A DNA stretch of 64,000 bases from JACVRW01 sp963808545 (GTDB lineage Bacteria; Actinomycetota; Thermoleophilia; Solirubrobacterales; Thermoleophilaceae), in contig CAWEGB010000014.1 of assembly GCA_963808545.1 (NCBI GenBank), positions 82,152 to 146,151 of the forward strand. Reading direction: 5' to 3'. A model generated the notes under the pieces. The model was not told where the DNA came from. It made no database searches and was given only the letters and a program-made list of their open reading frames with translations. Every line of letters starts with the position of its first letter. Positions within the stretch are counted from its first letter, which is position 1. Shown in pieces: positions 26,286-33,499 of this stretch. Made by a program: the position numbers and the translations under genes.

Positions 26286-28709
26286 GTGCGCCGTTCGCTC
26301 TGCTTTGCCGTCCTGACCCTGGTCGCGCTCGCGGCCGTGCCCGCCGGCGCCGCCGCGGCGCCCGGCGACACCGCTCGCTACATCCTGCCGCCGGGCAACT
26401 ACGGCGGTCTGCCGACCACGCAGAACTCTCTCGACCAGCTTCCGCTCTACGACGGCCTCACGCCGCTGCGCGGCCGTGTCACAGGGCGCGACATCAACCG
26501 GCTCTTCCTGCCCGAGAACTTCAAGCCCATCGGCGCCAGGCGCGTAGAGCCGACGGGGCGGGCCGGGCTGCGGATCGTCTACGACGAGTACGGCGTGCCG
26601 CACATCTACGGCCAGAAGCGAGCCGACGTCTCGTTCGGAGCCGGCTGGGTGACCGCCCGTGACCGGGCGCTGCTGATCACGCTCGCCCGTGGCCCCGCCC
26701 GCGTGGCGGTGGCCGACGTCCCCGGCATCGACGCCTTCAGCCTGGTCACGAGCGGCCAGTCCTTCGAGGCCAGCCCCGAGACCGAGGCGCTGGTCACGGC
26801 TCAGCGACGTCTCCTCGTGAGGACGTACGGCGCGAAGGGGCGGCAGATAATCGCGGACGCCCAGGCCTACGCCGACGGCATCAACGCCTACTGGCAGGCC
26901 AACAACGTGAGCGAGCGGCCGGCCACGGTCAACGACGTGCTGGCCGTGACCGCCTTCATCGGCTCCATCTTCGGCGCCGGGGGCGGTGGCGAGGCGCGCA
27001 ACTCGGACCTCCTCGCCCGCCTACGCAGCTCGCTCGGCCGCACCCGCGGCCAAGCCGCCTGGGAGGACGTGATGCTGGCCAACGATCCCGAGGCGCCCAC
27101 CACCATCGACCGCCGCTTCCCCTACGGACCGCTGACCGGCGGCCGGGTCAGGGGCTCGGTGGTCATCGATCCCGGCTCGATCCAGGAATTCGATCCCACC
27201 GCCGCACCGGCGGGGGCTGCGGTGAATGCCGCCTCGGCGCCGCCGCGGCGACGGGCCTCGAACTTCCTGGCGGTGGCTCCCGAGCGCTCGCGCAGCGGCA
27301 ACTCGCTGTCGGTGATGGGGCCCCAGCTGGGCTACTACTACCCCGAGATCGTGCAGCAGATGCACCTCGAGGGACCGGGCATCAAGGCCCAGGGCGCGGC
27401 CGTGCCGGGCCTGGCCATGTACATCCTGATCGGGCGCACGGAGAACTACGCGTGGAGCCTCACCTCGGCGGGACACGACGTGCGTGACGTCTACGCCGAG
27501 CAGCTGTGCGAGCCGGGCGGCGGCCAGCCGACCCGTGCCTCGGCGAGCTACCTGTACAACGGTCGGTGCCGGCCGCTGGAGGACTTCAACGCCGGGCTGC
27601 TGGCGGGCCAACCACTCCGGTTCCGGAAGTCGGTCCACGGCCCGATCATCGGCACGGCCACCGTGGGCGGCCGTCCCTACGCGCTGGCCAGCAAGCGCTC
27701 GACCTTCGGCCGCGACGCGCTCAACCTGGCCGCGCTCAAGGACATGACGGAGGGTAAGGCCTCGACGCCGCGGCGCTTCTATCGCGCGGCGAACCAGTTC
27801 GAGTTCACCTTCAACTGGGCCTACGTCTCGCGTGGCGGCACGGCGAACTTCTCGTCCGGTCTTCTGCCCGAGCGCCCCCGCGGTCTCGACCGCCGGCTGC
27901 CCACGCTCGGCACGGGCCGCTACGAGTGGCGCGGCTTCCTGTCCCAGAACGAGCACCCGCACGCGCTCAGCGGCCCGGGCGGCCTTCTGCTCAACTGGAA
28001 CAACCGCTCGGCGCCGGGCTTCATGCACGGCGACGACGAGCCCTACGGGTCGGCGCAGCGAGTGGAGCTGTTCGACCGCTACCCGCGGCGCGTGACGGTC
28101 ACCGGCAACGTCGGCATCATGAACCGGGCGGCAACCGAGGACGTGCGCTCACCGGTGTGGCCGGTGGTGAGCAGGGTGCTGCGCGGCGGCAGCCCGCCGA
28201 CCCCGCTGGCCGGACAGGTGAGGGAGATCCTCGACCAGTGGGTGCGCCGCGACGCCCCGCGCCTCGACGCCGACAACAACGGGTTCTGGGACAGCCCCGG
28301 CCCGACCATCATGGACGAGGCCTGGCGGCCGATCGCCGAAGCGGTGATGCGACCGGTGTTCAGCGGCGACCTGCTCGAGGCGCTCGACGACGTGCGCAAC
28401 CTGAGCGGCCAGTCGGGCCACTCCTACGTGGACAAGGACCTGCGCACCGCCCTGGACGAGCGGGTCCGCGGCCGGTTCAACCTCCGCTACTGCGGCAACG
28501 GCCGCCTCGCGGCGTGCCGCGCGTCCCTCTGGGCCGCGCTCGCGGAGACGGCCAACCGCCTGGCGGCCGCGCAGAACCAGCCCAACCCGAGGCTGTGGCG
28601 CTCCGAGGCGTCACGGACGGGGTTCGCGCCCGGCCTGATCCCGAACACGATGAGAACGACCAACCGGCCGACCTTCCAGCAGGTGCTGGAGTTCGTGGGG
28701 CGGCGCTAG
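26286..28709 (+). CDS. Penicillin-acylase-family secreted amidohydrolase
   Basis: An 807-residue Ntn-hydrolase precursor. Signal peptide residues 1-28 (CFAVLTLVALAAVPAGAAAA). The alpha part contains GLRIVYDEYGVPHIYGQKRAD, normal for penicillin acylases. The spacer ends before Ser325 (RASNFLAV), the expected self-processing nucleophile that becomes the beta-chain N-terminus; then SGNSLSVMGPQLGYYYPEI, and the Asn of FNWAYV as oxyanion residue. These enzymes cleave acyl amides (penicillins, acyl-homoserine lactones, other amides). GTG 26286 is preferred over ATG 26262 because AGAGGAGGAG lies just before it. The stand-alone location gives no substrate clue. Confidence 0.88.
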   Translation: MRRSLCFAVLTLVALAAVPAGAAAAPGDTARYILPPGNYGGLPTTQNSLDQLPLYDGLTPLRGRVTGRDINRLFLPENFKPIGARRVEPTGRAGLRIVYDEYGVPHIYGQKRADVSFGAGWVTARDRALLITLARGPARVAVADVPGIDAFSLVTSGQSFEASPETEALVTAQRRLLVRTYGAKGRQIIADAQAYADGINAYWQANNVSERPATVNDVLAVTAFIGSIFGAGGGGEARNSDLLARLRSSLGRTRGQAAWEDVMLANDPEAPTTIDRRFPYGPLTGGRVRGSVVIDPGSIQEFDPTAAPAGAAVNAASAPPRRRASNFLAVAPERSRSGNSLSVMGPQLGYYYPEIVQQMHLEGPGIKAQGAAVPGLAMYILIGRTENYAWSLTSAGHDVRDVYAEQLCEPGGGQPTRASASYLYNGRCRPLEDFNAGLLAGQPLRFRKSVHGPIIGTATVGGRPYALASKRSTFGRDALNLAALKDMTEGKASTPRRFYRAANQFEFTFNWAYVSRGGTANFSSGLLPERPRGLDRRLPTLGTGRYEWRGFLSQNEHPHALSGPGGLLLNWNNRSAPGFMHGDDEPYGSAQRVELFDRYPRRVTVTGNVGIMNRAATEDVRSPVWPVVSRVLRGGSPPTPLAGQVREILDQWVRRDAPRLDADNNGFWDSPGPTIMDEAWRPIAEAVMRPVFSGDLLEALDDVRNLSGQSGHSYVDKDLRTALDERVRGRFNLRYCGNGRLAACRASLWAALAETANRLAAAQNQPNPRLWRSEASRTGFAPGLIPNTMRTTNRPTFQQVLEFVGRR

Positions 28710-28826
28710 CCGCCGCCCTACGCGTTCCGCTCCGGGTGGGGCGGTCGTCGCGTGGTCCGTGGCTTGTTGCGACTTGTTCGTCCCTATGGCGGACAACGCG
28801 TCAAACCCCTTAGCGGAGCGCACCAC

Positions 28827-28853
28827 GGAGAAGCCGATACGCAACACTTCTCC
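28827..28853 (+). other. Hairpin directly before the zinc-finger gene start
   Basis: GGAGAAG (28827-28833) pairs perfectly with CTTCTCC (28847-28853), two bases before ATG 28856. The only Shine-Dalgarno-like sequence of the gene (GGAG) is inside the left arm and too far from the ATG unless the stem folds. It may influence translation. The remaining gap after the acylase gene shows nothing clear. Confidence 0.35.
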
Positions 28854-28855
28854 CC

Positions 28856-29131
28856 ATGACCACCTGCTCTCATCTCGACCAGGTAACCGTCGAACGTCCC
28901 GACAGCGTTCCCGGTTGTGAGGACTGCCTGCGCACCGGGGACCGCTGGGTGCACCTTCGTGTCTGCCGCTCGTGCGGGCACGTGGGCTGCTGCGACTCCT
29001 CGCCCAACCGCCACGCCACGGCCCACGCCCGGGCGACCGAGCACCCGCTGATCACCTCGGTGGAGCCGGGCGAGGACTGGACCTACTGCTACGTGGACGA
29101 CGTGGCCTTCGTCATGCTGGAGGACGAGTAG
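28856..29131 (+). CDS. UBP-type zinc finger protein
   Basis: A 91-residue protein made almost wholly of a ZnF-UBP domain: CSHLDQV at the start, CEDCLRTGDRWVHLRVCRSC, GHVGCCDSSPNRHATAHARA, then EHPLI and a C-terminal strand region ending VAFVMLEDE. Cys and His positions match the zinc-binding pattern of the ubiquitin-hydrolase finger, which in eukaryotes binds ubiquitin C-termini. Bacterial stand-alone copies are widespread in actinobacteria and their role is unclear to me. Monocistronic, followed 3 bp later by a convergent gene. Confidence 0.88.
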   Translation: MTTCSHLDQVTVERPDSVPGCEDCLRTGDRWVHLRVCRSCGHVGCCDSSPNRHATAHARATEHPLITSVEPGEDWTYCYVDDVAFVMLEDE

Positions 29132-29134
29132 CCC

Positions 29135-29452
29135 TCAGGTAAGGACGGCTCGCCCGGTGAAGGCGGAGGCCAGGGCGTCGGCCACGCCCGCAGCCTCGGC
29201 CGGTGCACGGATCGAGAGCACCAGCTCGGTGCCGTCCCGGCGCAGCTCGAAGTCCAGGAACGAGCAGCACTGCGACTCCGCGGCGACGATGGCCTCGAGC
29301 CGCTCGCGGGTGCGCTCGTCACCACGAAAGCGCAGCCGGCCGTCCGCCTCCCGGCGTACGAGCGCGTCGCGGCCGAGCGCCTCGATCTCCGCCAGGCGCG
29401 CGGGCAGCTCCGCGGCGGTGAGCGAGCACGCGATGGGCAGGTCTTGGCTCAC
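29135..29452 (-). CDS. Small conserved hypothetical protein with a Cys-Cys motif
   Basis: A 105-residue protein: IACSLTAAELPARLAEIEAL at the start, a central RFRGDERTRERLEAIVAAE, then SQCCSFLDFELRRDG and an alpha-helical end. The CSL...ESQCC.FL.F pattern recurs in a small family sometimes near metal-resistance genes; a thiol-metal role is possible but unproven. GTG start; it is divergent from the 29548 gene, and the region between holds palindromes. Confidence 0.6.
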   Translation of the reverse strand: MSQDLPIACSLTAAELPARLAEIEALGRDALVRREADGRLRFRGDERTRERLEAIVAAESQCCSFLDFELRRDGTELVLSIRAPAEAAGVADALASAFTGRAVLT

Positions 29453-29472
29453 GCCACGGACGCTACCGATCC

Positions 29473-29505
29473 GGTCAACCGTTGACCTCGTAGTGCGTAA
29501 GCACT
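29473..29505. promoter_or_regulatory. Two palindromes in a 95-bp divergent promoter region
   Basis: GGTCAAC (29473-29479), one base, then GTTGACC (29481-29487) is a perfect 15-bp palindrome. It is followed by AGTGC (29492-29496) and GCACT (29501-29505). Both lie between the divergent genes at 29452 and 29548 and look like operator sites for a regulator not identified here. Confidence 0.5.
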
Positions 29506-29547
29506 GTCACGTACCGGTCCGCAGGGGCCGATAGATTCGGAGAGGTC

Positions 29548-29976
29548 ATGGAGCGCGCACACATCGACATCTCGACGGACCTGGACGGCGACGCCGTGGT
29601 CCACGCCTGCTTCGATCTCACCGAGGCCGCGATCGGCGCATCGGCCCACGCGGTCCGCGCGCACACGGGCGAGCGCTTTCGCACGGCGACCATGTCGAGC
29701 GACGAGGTGCTCGAGCTGCGTGAGCTCACCGCCCTGGCCGACGAGCTGGGAGAGCTCAGCGGAGGTGCGGGCACGGTGGTCATGCGGCCCGCGCGCCTGT
29801 CGGTGTACCGCGACGCCATCACGCGTTTCGTGGCGTCGCGTGACGAGGCGGACTGGGTGCGCGAGGAGGATCTCGAGCCCCTGTCGGTGCTGCGGCCCCT
29901 GCTCGGCCCGCTCGAGCAGCTCTGCGCCGAGGCGATGCGCGCCGCGCTGTCGCCTTCCGCGCGTCCCCGCCACTGA
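29548..29976 (+). CDS. Hypothetical protein
   Basis: A 142-residue soluble, acidic and mostly helical protein with ATG start and GGAGAGG just upstream. No signal peptide, membrane segment or catalytic motif is visible. The middle (ELRELTALADELGELSGGAG) and VMRPARLSVYRDAITRFVAS are regular helices and strands. Codon use matches its neighbours, supporting a real gene. It precedes the NAD kinase gene by about 50 bp on the same strand, so the two may be cotranscribed. I do not recognise the family. Confidence 0.6.
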   Translation: MERAHIDISTDLDGDAVVHACFDLTEAAIGASAHAVRAHTGERFRTATMSSDEVLELRELTALADELGELSGGAGTVVMRPARLSVYRDAITRFVASRDEADWVREEDLEPLSVLRPLLGPLEQLCAEAMRAALSPSARPRH

Positions 29977-30029
29977 CCTGACGGACACCGCGCGGCGTCG
30001 GTGCCCGCGGTTCGGCGAGGATGCCGCCC

Positions 30030-30914
30030 GTGAGCGAACTACGTCAGATAGGCCTCGTGGCTCATCCCAGCCGCGATGTCGGTTGGGCCATGTCGGAGAT
30101 CGAGGCCTGGGGCGACGAGCACGGCGTGAGGATCGGCCAGATCCCCACCGACGGCCAGTCGCGGCGCCTGGCCGAACCGGTTCAGGCGCCGGACTGCGAC
30201 CTCGTGCTCGCACTCGGCGGCGACGGCACCACGCTGATCGCCCTGCACACCGGCGCGCGGGTCGATCGTCCGGTGCTCGGTGTGGCCTGCGGGAGCGTGG
30301 GGGTGCTCACCTCGGTTCACGCCGACCGCGCGCGCTGGGCTCTCGAGCAGGTCGCCGGGGGACGCTTCACGGCTGAGCCGGTCCCCGCGCTCCAGGTGAC
30401 ATGGGAGGGGGGCGCCGGCGTGGCGATCAACGACCTCGTGGTCGTCCGCAACGGCGCCGGACAGGTGCTCGTGGCGGTGCGGGTGGACGGCGAGCTGTAC
30501 GTGCGGATCGCCGGCGACGGCCTGATCGTGGCCACCGAGCTCGGCTCGAGCGCCTACAACATGGCCGCCGGCGGCCCCATCCTCGCCCCGGACGTGGACG
30601 GGATAGCGGTGACTCCGCTGGCCACCCACGGCGGCTCCGCTCCGCCGCTGGTGGCCGCCAGGACCAGCAGCGTGGCCCTCGAGGTCGAGCCCGGATACGG
30701 CGGGGTCCGCTACGAGCTCGACGGGCGCCCCGTGGAGATCGCGGGCCACGCGCTCACGGTCGCACGCAGTGAGACCTACGCCGCCCTCGTGACCCTGGAG
30801 GGCGAGGAGCCGCGTTTCACCGGCCTGCGCCGGCGCGGCCTGCTGCTGGACAGCCCGCGGGTGCTGGTCCGCGACGGGCGCGCCGACAGCGACCCCGAGC
30901 ACCCGCGGCTGTGA
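30030..30914 (+). CDS. nadK: NAD kinase
   Basis: A 294-residue ATP-NAD kinase making NADP in the cytoplasm. GGDGT at residues 63-67 is the catalytic glycine-rich loop; NDLVVVRN and DGLIVATELGSSAYNMAAGG then PIL are the NAD-binding motif (DGxIVxTxxGSxAY in the family, here with Glu-Leu in the middle). GTG 30030 is preferred because GAGGA lies 8 bases upstream; ATG 30021 is the alternative. The C-terminus carries an extra RRRGLLLDSPRVLVRDGRAD tail. It converges with a glycosyltransferase stub 4 bp away. Confidence 0.9.
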   Translation: MSELRQIGLVAHPSRDVGWAMSEIEAWGDEHGVRIGQIPTDGQSRRLAEPVQAPDCDLVLALGGDGTTLIALHTGARVDRPVLGVACGSVGVLTSVHADRARWALEQVAGGRFTAEPVPALQVTWEGGAGVAINDLVVVRNGAGQVLVAVRVDGELYVRIAGDGLIVATELGSSAYNMAAGGPILAPDVDGIAVTPLATHGGSAPPLVAARTSSVALEVEPGYGGVRYELDGRPVEIAGHALTVARSETYAALVTLEGEEPRFTGLRRRGLLLDSPRVLVRDGRADSDPEHPRL

Positions 30915-30918
30915 CGGT

Positions 30919-31017
30919 CTAGCGGCCGCCGCGGAGGAGCTTCTGGGTCTCGGCCAGCACATCGGGCAGCGAGCTCTCCTCGTTCCAGGCCGGGATGAAC
31001 ACGAGCGTGTCGGCCAC
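30919..31017 (-). pseudogene. Truncated glycosyltransferase family 2 stub
   Basis: The minus strand encodes 32 residues, beginning VADTLVFIPAWNEESSLPDV, and then stops. This is the classical N-terminus of family 2 glycosyltransferases (VxxPxxNEExxL). The rest of the catalytic domain is missing. GTG at 31017 lies 6 bp after the stop of the zinc-ribbon gene, so the stub is the last element of the amide-ligase operon. A deletion ending at the NAD kinase 3' end would explain it. Confidence 0.6.
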
Positions 31018-31023
31018 GCGCGC

Positions 31024-31527
31024 TCAGGGCCCGTCGAGCCGCGGCGTGGGCGGACCCAGCCGGCGAAGCCTCGATACACGGCTGAGCAGCCAGTCCAGCC
31101 CGCCGGGGCGCCGCGACGCGGGCTCCCAGCCGTCGAGAGCACGCTCGATCCCGTCGCGATCGGTCAGCGCCAGGAGCTCCACATGCCCGCCGCCCGCCGC
31201 GGGTGGCCCCGACTGCACCAGGTAGAGCTCGCCGGTCTCCTCGATCCAGGCGGCGCGATGGGTCACCCTCGAACCGGGGCGCCGCCACAGGACGCCGTAG
31301 TCCACCTCCCTCGAGTGCAGACGCCGGTCGTCGGCCTCGAGGAAGTCCTCCATCGACGCCCAGGTGGCGTGGCTCTCGCGGTAGCTCCCGGGCTTGGCCC
31401 TGGGCGCTCGTGGCATCCAGACCGGGGTCACGCGCCCCAGGCAGGAGGAGCAGCGGCCCACCCGGGTGGAGAGCGGCGAGAGCATCAGCTCACGGCAGCT
31501 GGTGCAGCGGTAGAGAGTGAGGGGCAC
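31024..31527 (-). CDS. Zinc-ribbon hypothetical protein
   Basis: A 167-residue protein with an N-terminal zinc ribbon, Cys8-x2-Cys11 and Cys26-x2-Cys29 (YRCTSCREL and GRCSSCLG), followed by a domain with TWASMEDFLEADDRR, VLWRRPGSRVTHRAAW and GELYLVQSGP. GTG start with GAGGGGC upstream and only 5 bp from the GCS2 ligase stop, so it belongs to that operon. The second half looks like a small strand-rich binding domain. I do not recognise a named family; a scaffold or carrier role for the ligases is speculative. Confidence 0.65.
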   Translation of the reverse strand: MPLTLYRCTSCRELMLSPLSTRVGRCSSCLGRVTPVWMPRAPRAKPGSYRESHATWASMEDFLEADDRRLHSREVDYGVLWRRPGSRVTHRAAWIEETGELYLVQSGPPAAGGGHVELLALTDRDGIERALDGWEPASRRPGGLDWLLSRVSRLRRLGPPTPRLDGP

Positions 31528-31532
31528 GCCCC

Positions 31533-32735
31533 TCAGGGTGACGGATCGAGATGAGAATCCCGTAAGCCGCCGCCGAGGGGCGCGAGGCCGGGCAGCGTGG
31601 CGGCCGGCACGAAGTCGTCGGCCAGGCCGGCCAGCACCTTCGGCAGCGGATGTCGCTTGGCGAGCGCCCGCTGTCGCGCGGCCCCGGTCCGCTCCGCCAG
31701 AAGGCGAGCCGACGCGAGCTCGGTGCGGCAGCCAAGGTCGTGCGCGTGGGCACGGCAGCTGTCGAGCACGTACGCGAGCTCGTCGACAGCAGCCACGCGC
31801 GTACCGCGCAGCGGGTCGATGAAGCTGGCCTCCATGCCGTCGCGGCTCGCGATGAAACGGTTCTCCTCGATGGCCTCCTGGGCATCGAGCATCTCCTCGG
31901 GCACCAGGCGCTCGGTGGCCAGCTGGCGGATCAGCGTCTGAATCACAGCCGTCAGGGCAGCCACGTCCTCGAGGTTCGACTGGGCGTCCATGATGCGTAC
32001 CTCAACCGTCCCGAAGCGCGGCTGCAAGCGGACGTCCCACCAGATGAAGGTCGGCTCGGGGAAGGCGCCCGCGCGCAGCAGGGCGTCGATCGTCTCGACG
32101 TAGCGCGGGTAGCTCCCGAACCGCCGCGGAAGCCCCGCGCGGGGGAAGGCCTGGAAGAGAGCAGCGCGCATGGACGCCAGGCCGGTGTCGGCGCCGCGCC
32201 AGAACGGCGAGTTGGCGGAGAGCGCGAGCAGGAGCGGTACCTGGGCGCGCAGGCGATCAGCGGCCGTCACGGCCAGCTCGGCGATCGGCACGCCCACGTG
32301 CACGTGAAGCGCGAACGTGGGCTCGCGGCGAGCCAGGACGCGCAGACCATCCTCGAGCACCTGGTAGCGCGCGCTGCCCGACACCTCCGTGTCCTCGCCC
32401 ACAGCGAGCGGGTGCGTGCCGGCGGCGGCGGGGACGAGGCCGAGCGGGTCGAGCTCGTCCACCAGGGACGTGCGCAGGGCTCGGAGCTCGGCCACGGCGT
32501 CCGACACGGTGGCGTGCACGCCGGTCTCGAGCTCCAGCGTGCAGGCGTGCGTCTCGGCGCTCACCTTCTCGGCCAGGCCGGGAGACAGCTCGGGGAGCAG
32601 GTCGTCCATGACGTGGGCAAGCCGCCAGTCCCGCGGGTCGAGCAGCATCACCTCCTCCTCGATGCCGACCGTCCACGCCGGCCGGTCCGGGTTGACGTTC
32701 CAGTCGGCCCAGCCCGACACCCCCATGGGCGTCAT
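31533..32735 (-). CDS. Glutamate-cysteine ligase family 2 (GCS2/YbdK-type) carboxylate-amine ligase
   Basis: A 400-residue ATP-dependent ligase of the GCS2 family. Key segments: TVGIEEEVMLLDP near residue 22 (metal-binding Glu cluster), ALHVHVGVPI near 140, LLLALSANSPFWRGADTGL near 175, PTFIWWDVRLQPRFGTVEVRIMDAQS near 240, and the NRFIASRDGMEASFIDP loop. It joins the gamma or alpha carboxylate of an amino acid to an amine. ATG 32735 overlaps the upstream stop as ATGA. With the ATP-grasp and amidotransferase-like genes it forms a predicted small-peptide or amide biosynthesis module rather than ordinary glutathione synthesis. Confidence 0.85.
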   Translation of the reverse strand: MTPMGVSGWADWNVNPDRPAWTVGIEEEVMLLDPRDWRLAHVMDDLLPELSPGLAEKVSAETHACTLELETGVHATVSDAVAELRALRTSLVDELDPLGLVPAAAGTHPLAVGEDTEVSGSARYQVLEDGLRVLARREPTFALHVHVGVPIAELAVTAADRLRAQVPLLLALSANSPFWRGADTGLASMRAALFQAFPRAGLPRRFGSYPRYVETIDALLRAGAFPEPTFIWWDVRLQPRFGTVEVRIMDAQSNLEDVAALTAVIQTLIRQLATERLVPEEMLDAQEAIEENRFIASRDGMEASFIDPLRGTRVAAVDELAYVLDSCRAHAHDLGCRTELASARLLAERTGAARQRALAKRHPLPKVLAGLADDFVPAATLPGLAPLGGGLRDSHLDPSP

Positions 32736-33499
32736 GCGGCGCTCTCGAGTCGCGCCGAGTGCTCGGCCGCCGCGAAGACCAGCCCCTCGAACAGCGCCAG
32801 CTGGGCGCGGCGCTTCACCAGCGCCTCCGCGTGCCACTGCACGCCGAACAGGAAGGCGCTGGTGGTGCCTTCCAGTGCCTCGACGGTCCCGTCCGGGGAC
32901 GAGCCCACCACGCGCAGGCCGGTACCGAGCTTGTCCACGGCCTGGTGGTGGAACGAATTGACCCGCAGCCGCGCGCCGCCCATCAGAGCGGCGAGCTTAC
33001 TCTCCGCTTCGAGCTTCACCGAGTGAGATGCCTTGCCACCGGCAATGTCCTGGCGATGGTCGATCTCCGTGCCGAGCTCGGGCAGGTGCTGGTGGAGCGT
33101 GCCGCCTCGCGCGACGTTGAGCACCTGAACGCCGCGGCAGATCGCGAGCACCGGCAGCCGCCGGGCCACCGCGCGCCGGGCCAGCGCCAGCTCGAAGCGG
33201 TCGAGCTCGGGCTGGGTGGGGCCGAGCTCGGGATGCTCGTCGGCGCCGTAGGCCCAGGGATGGAGGTCGGGCCCGCCCGACAGGCACAGTCCGTCGAGCC
33301 GGTCGAGCAGCCGGTCGACCGCGCCGGTGCGGACGGGGGCGAGGATTACCGGAAGCCCGCCGGCCTTTCGCACGGCCTCGAGGTAACGCTCGCCCAGTGC
33401 GAGCTCCGTGCGCGGCGGCTCGCCCTGAGGCAGCGTGGCGTGGTCGTCGCGCTGGCGCACCTCGGACGTCGACACGCCGATGATCGGCTCGGGACTCAC
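32732..33499 (-). CDS. Class I glutamine-amidotransferase-like hydrolase (peptidase C26/PuuD type)
   Basis: A 255-residue gamma-glutamyl-gamma-aminobutyrate hydrolase-like protein. The triad is visible: Cys121 in LPVLAICRGVQVLN, His223 and Glu225 in FGVQWHAEA. The oxyanion region is LCLSGGPDLHP. PuuD-type enzymes cleave gamma-glutamyl amides. GTG start overlaps the ATP-grasp stop as GTGA and its stop overlaps the GCS2 start, so all three are translationally coupled. It could recycle or trim gamma-glutamyl intermediates made by the two ligases. Confidence 0.88.
   Translation of the reverse strand: MSPEPIIGVSTSEVRQRDDHATLPQGEPPRTELALGERYLEAVRKAGGLPVILAPVRTGAVDRLLDRLDGLCLSGGPDLHPWAYGADEHPELGPTQPELDRFELALARRAVARRLPVLAICRGVQVLNVARGGTLHQHLPELGTEIDHRQDIAGGKASHSVKLEAESKLAALMGGARLRVNSFHHQAVDKLGTGLRVVGSSPDGTVEALEGTTSAFLFGVQWHAEALVKRRAQLALFEGLVFAAAEHSARLESAA

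Noticed and set aside
28713..28744. CCGCCC/GGGCGG pair after the acylase gene as a terminator
   Set aside because: Only 6 bp with a 20-base loop; not better than chance in such GC-rich DNA.
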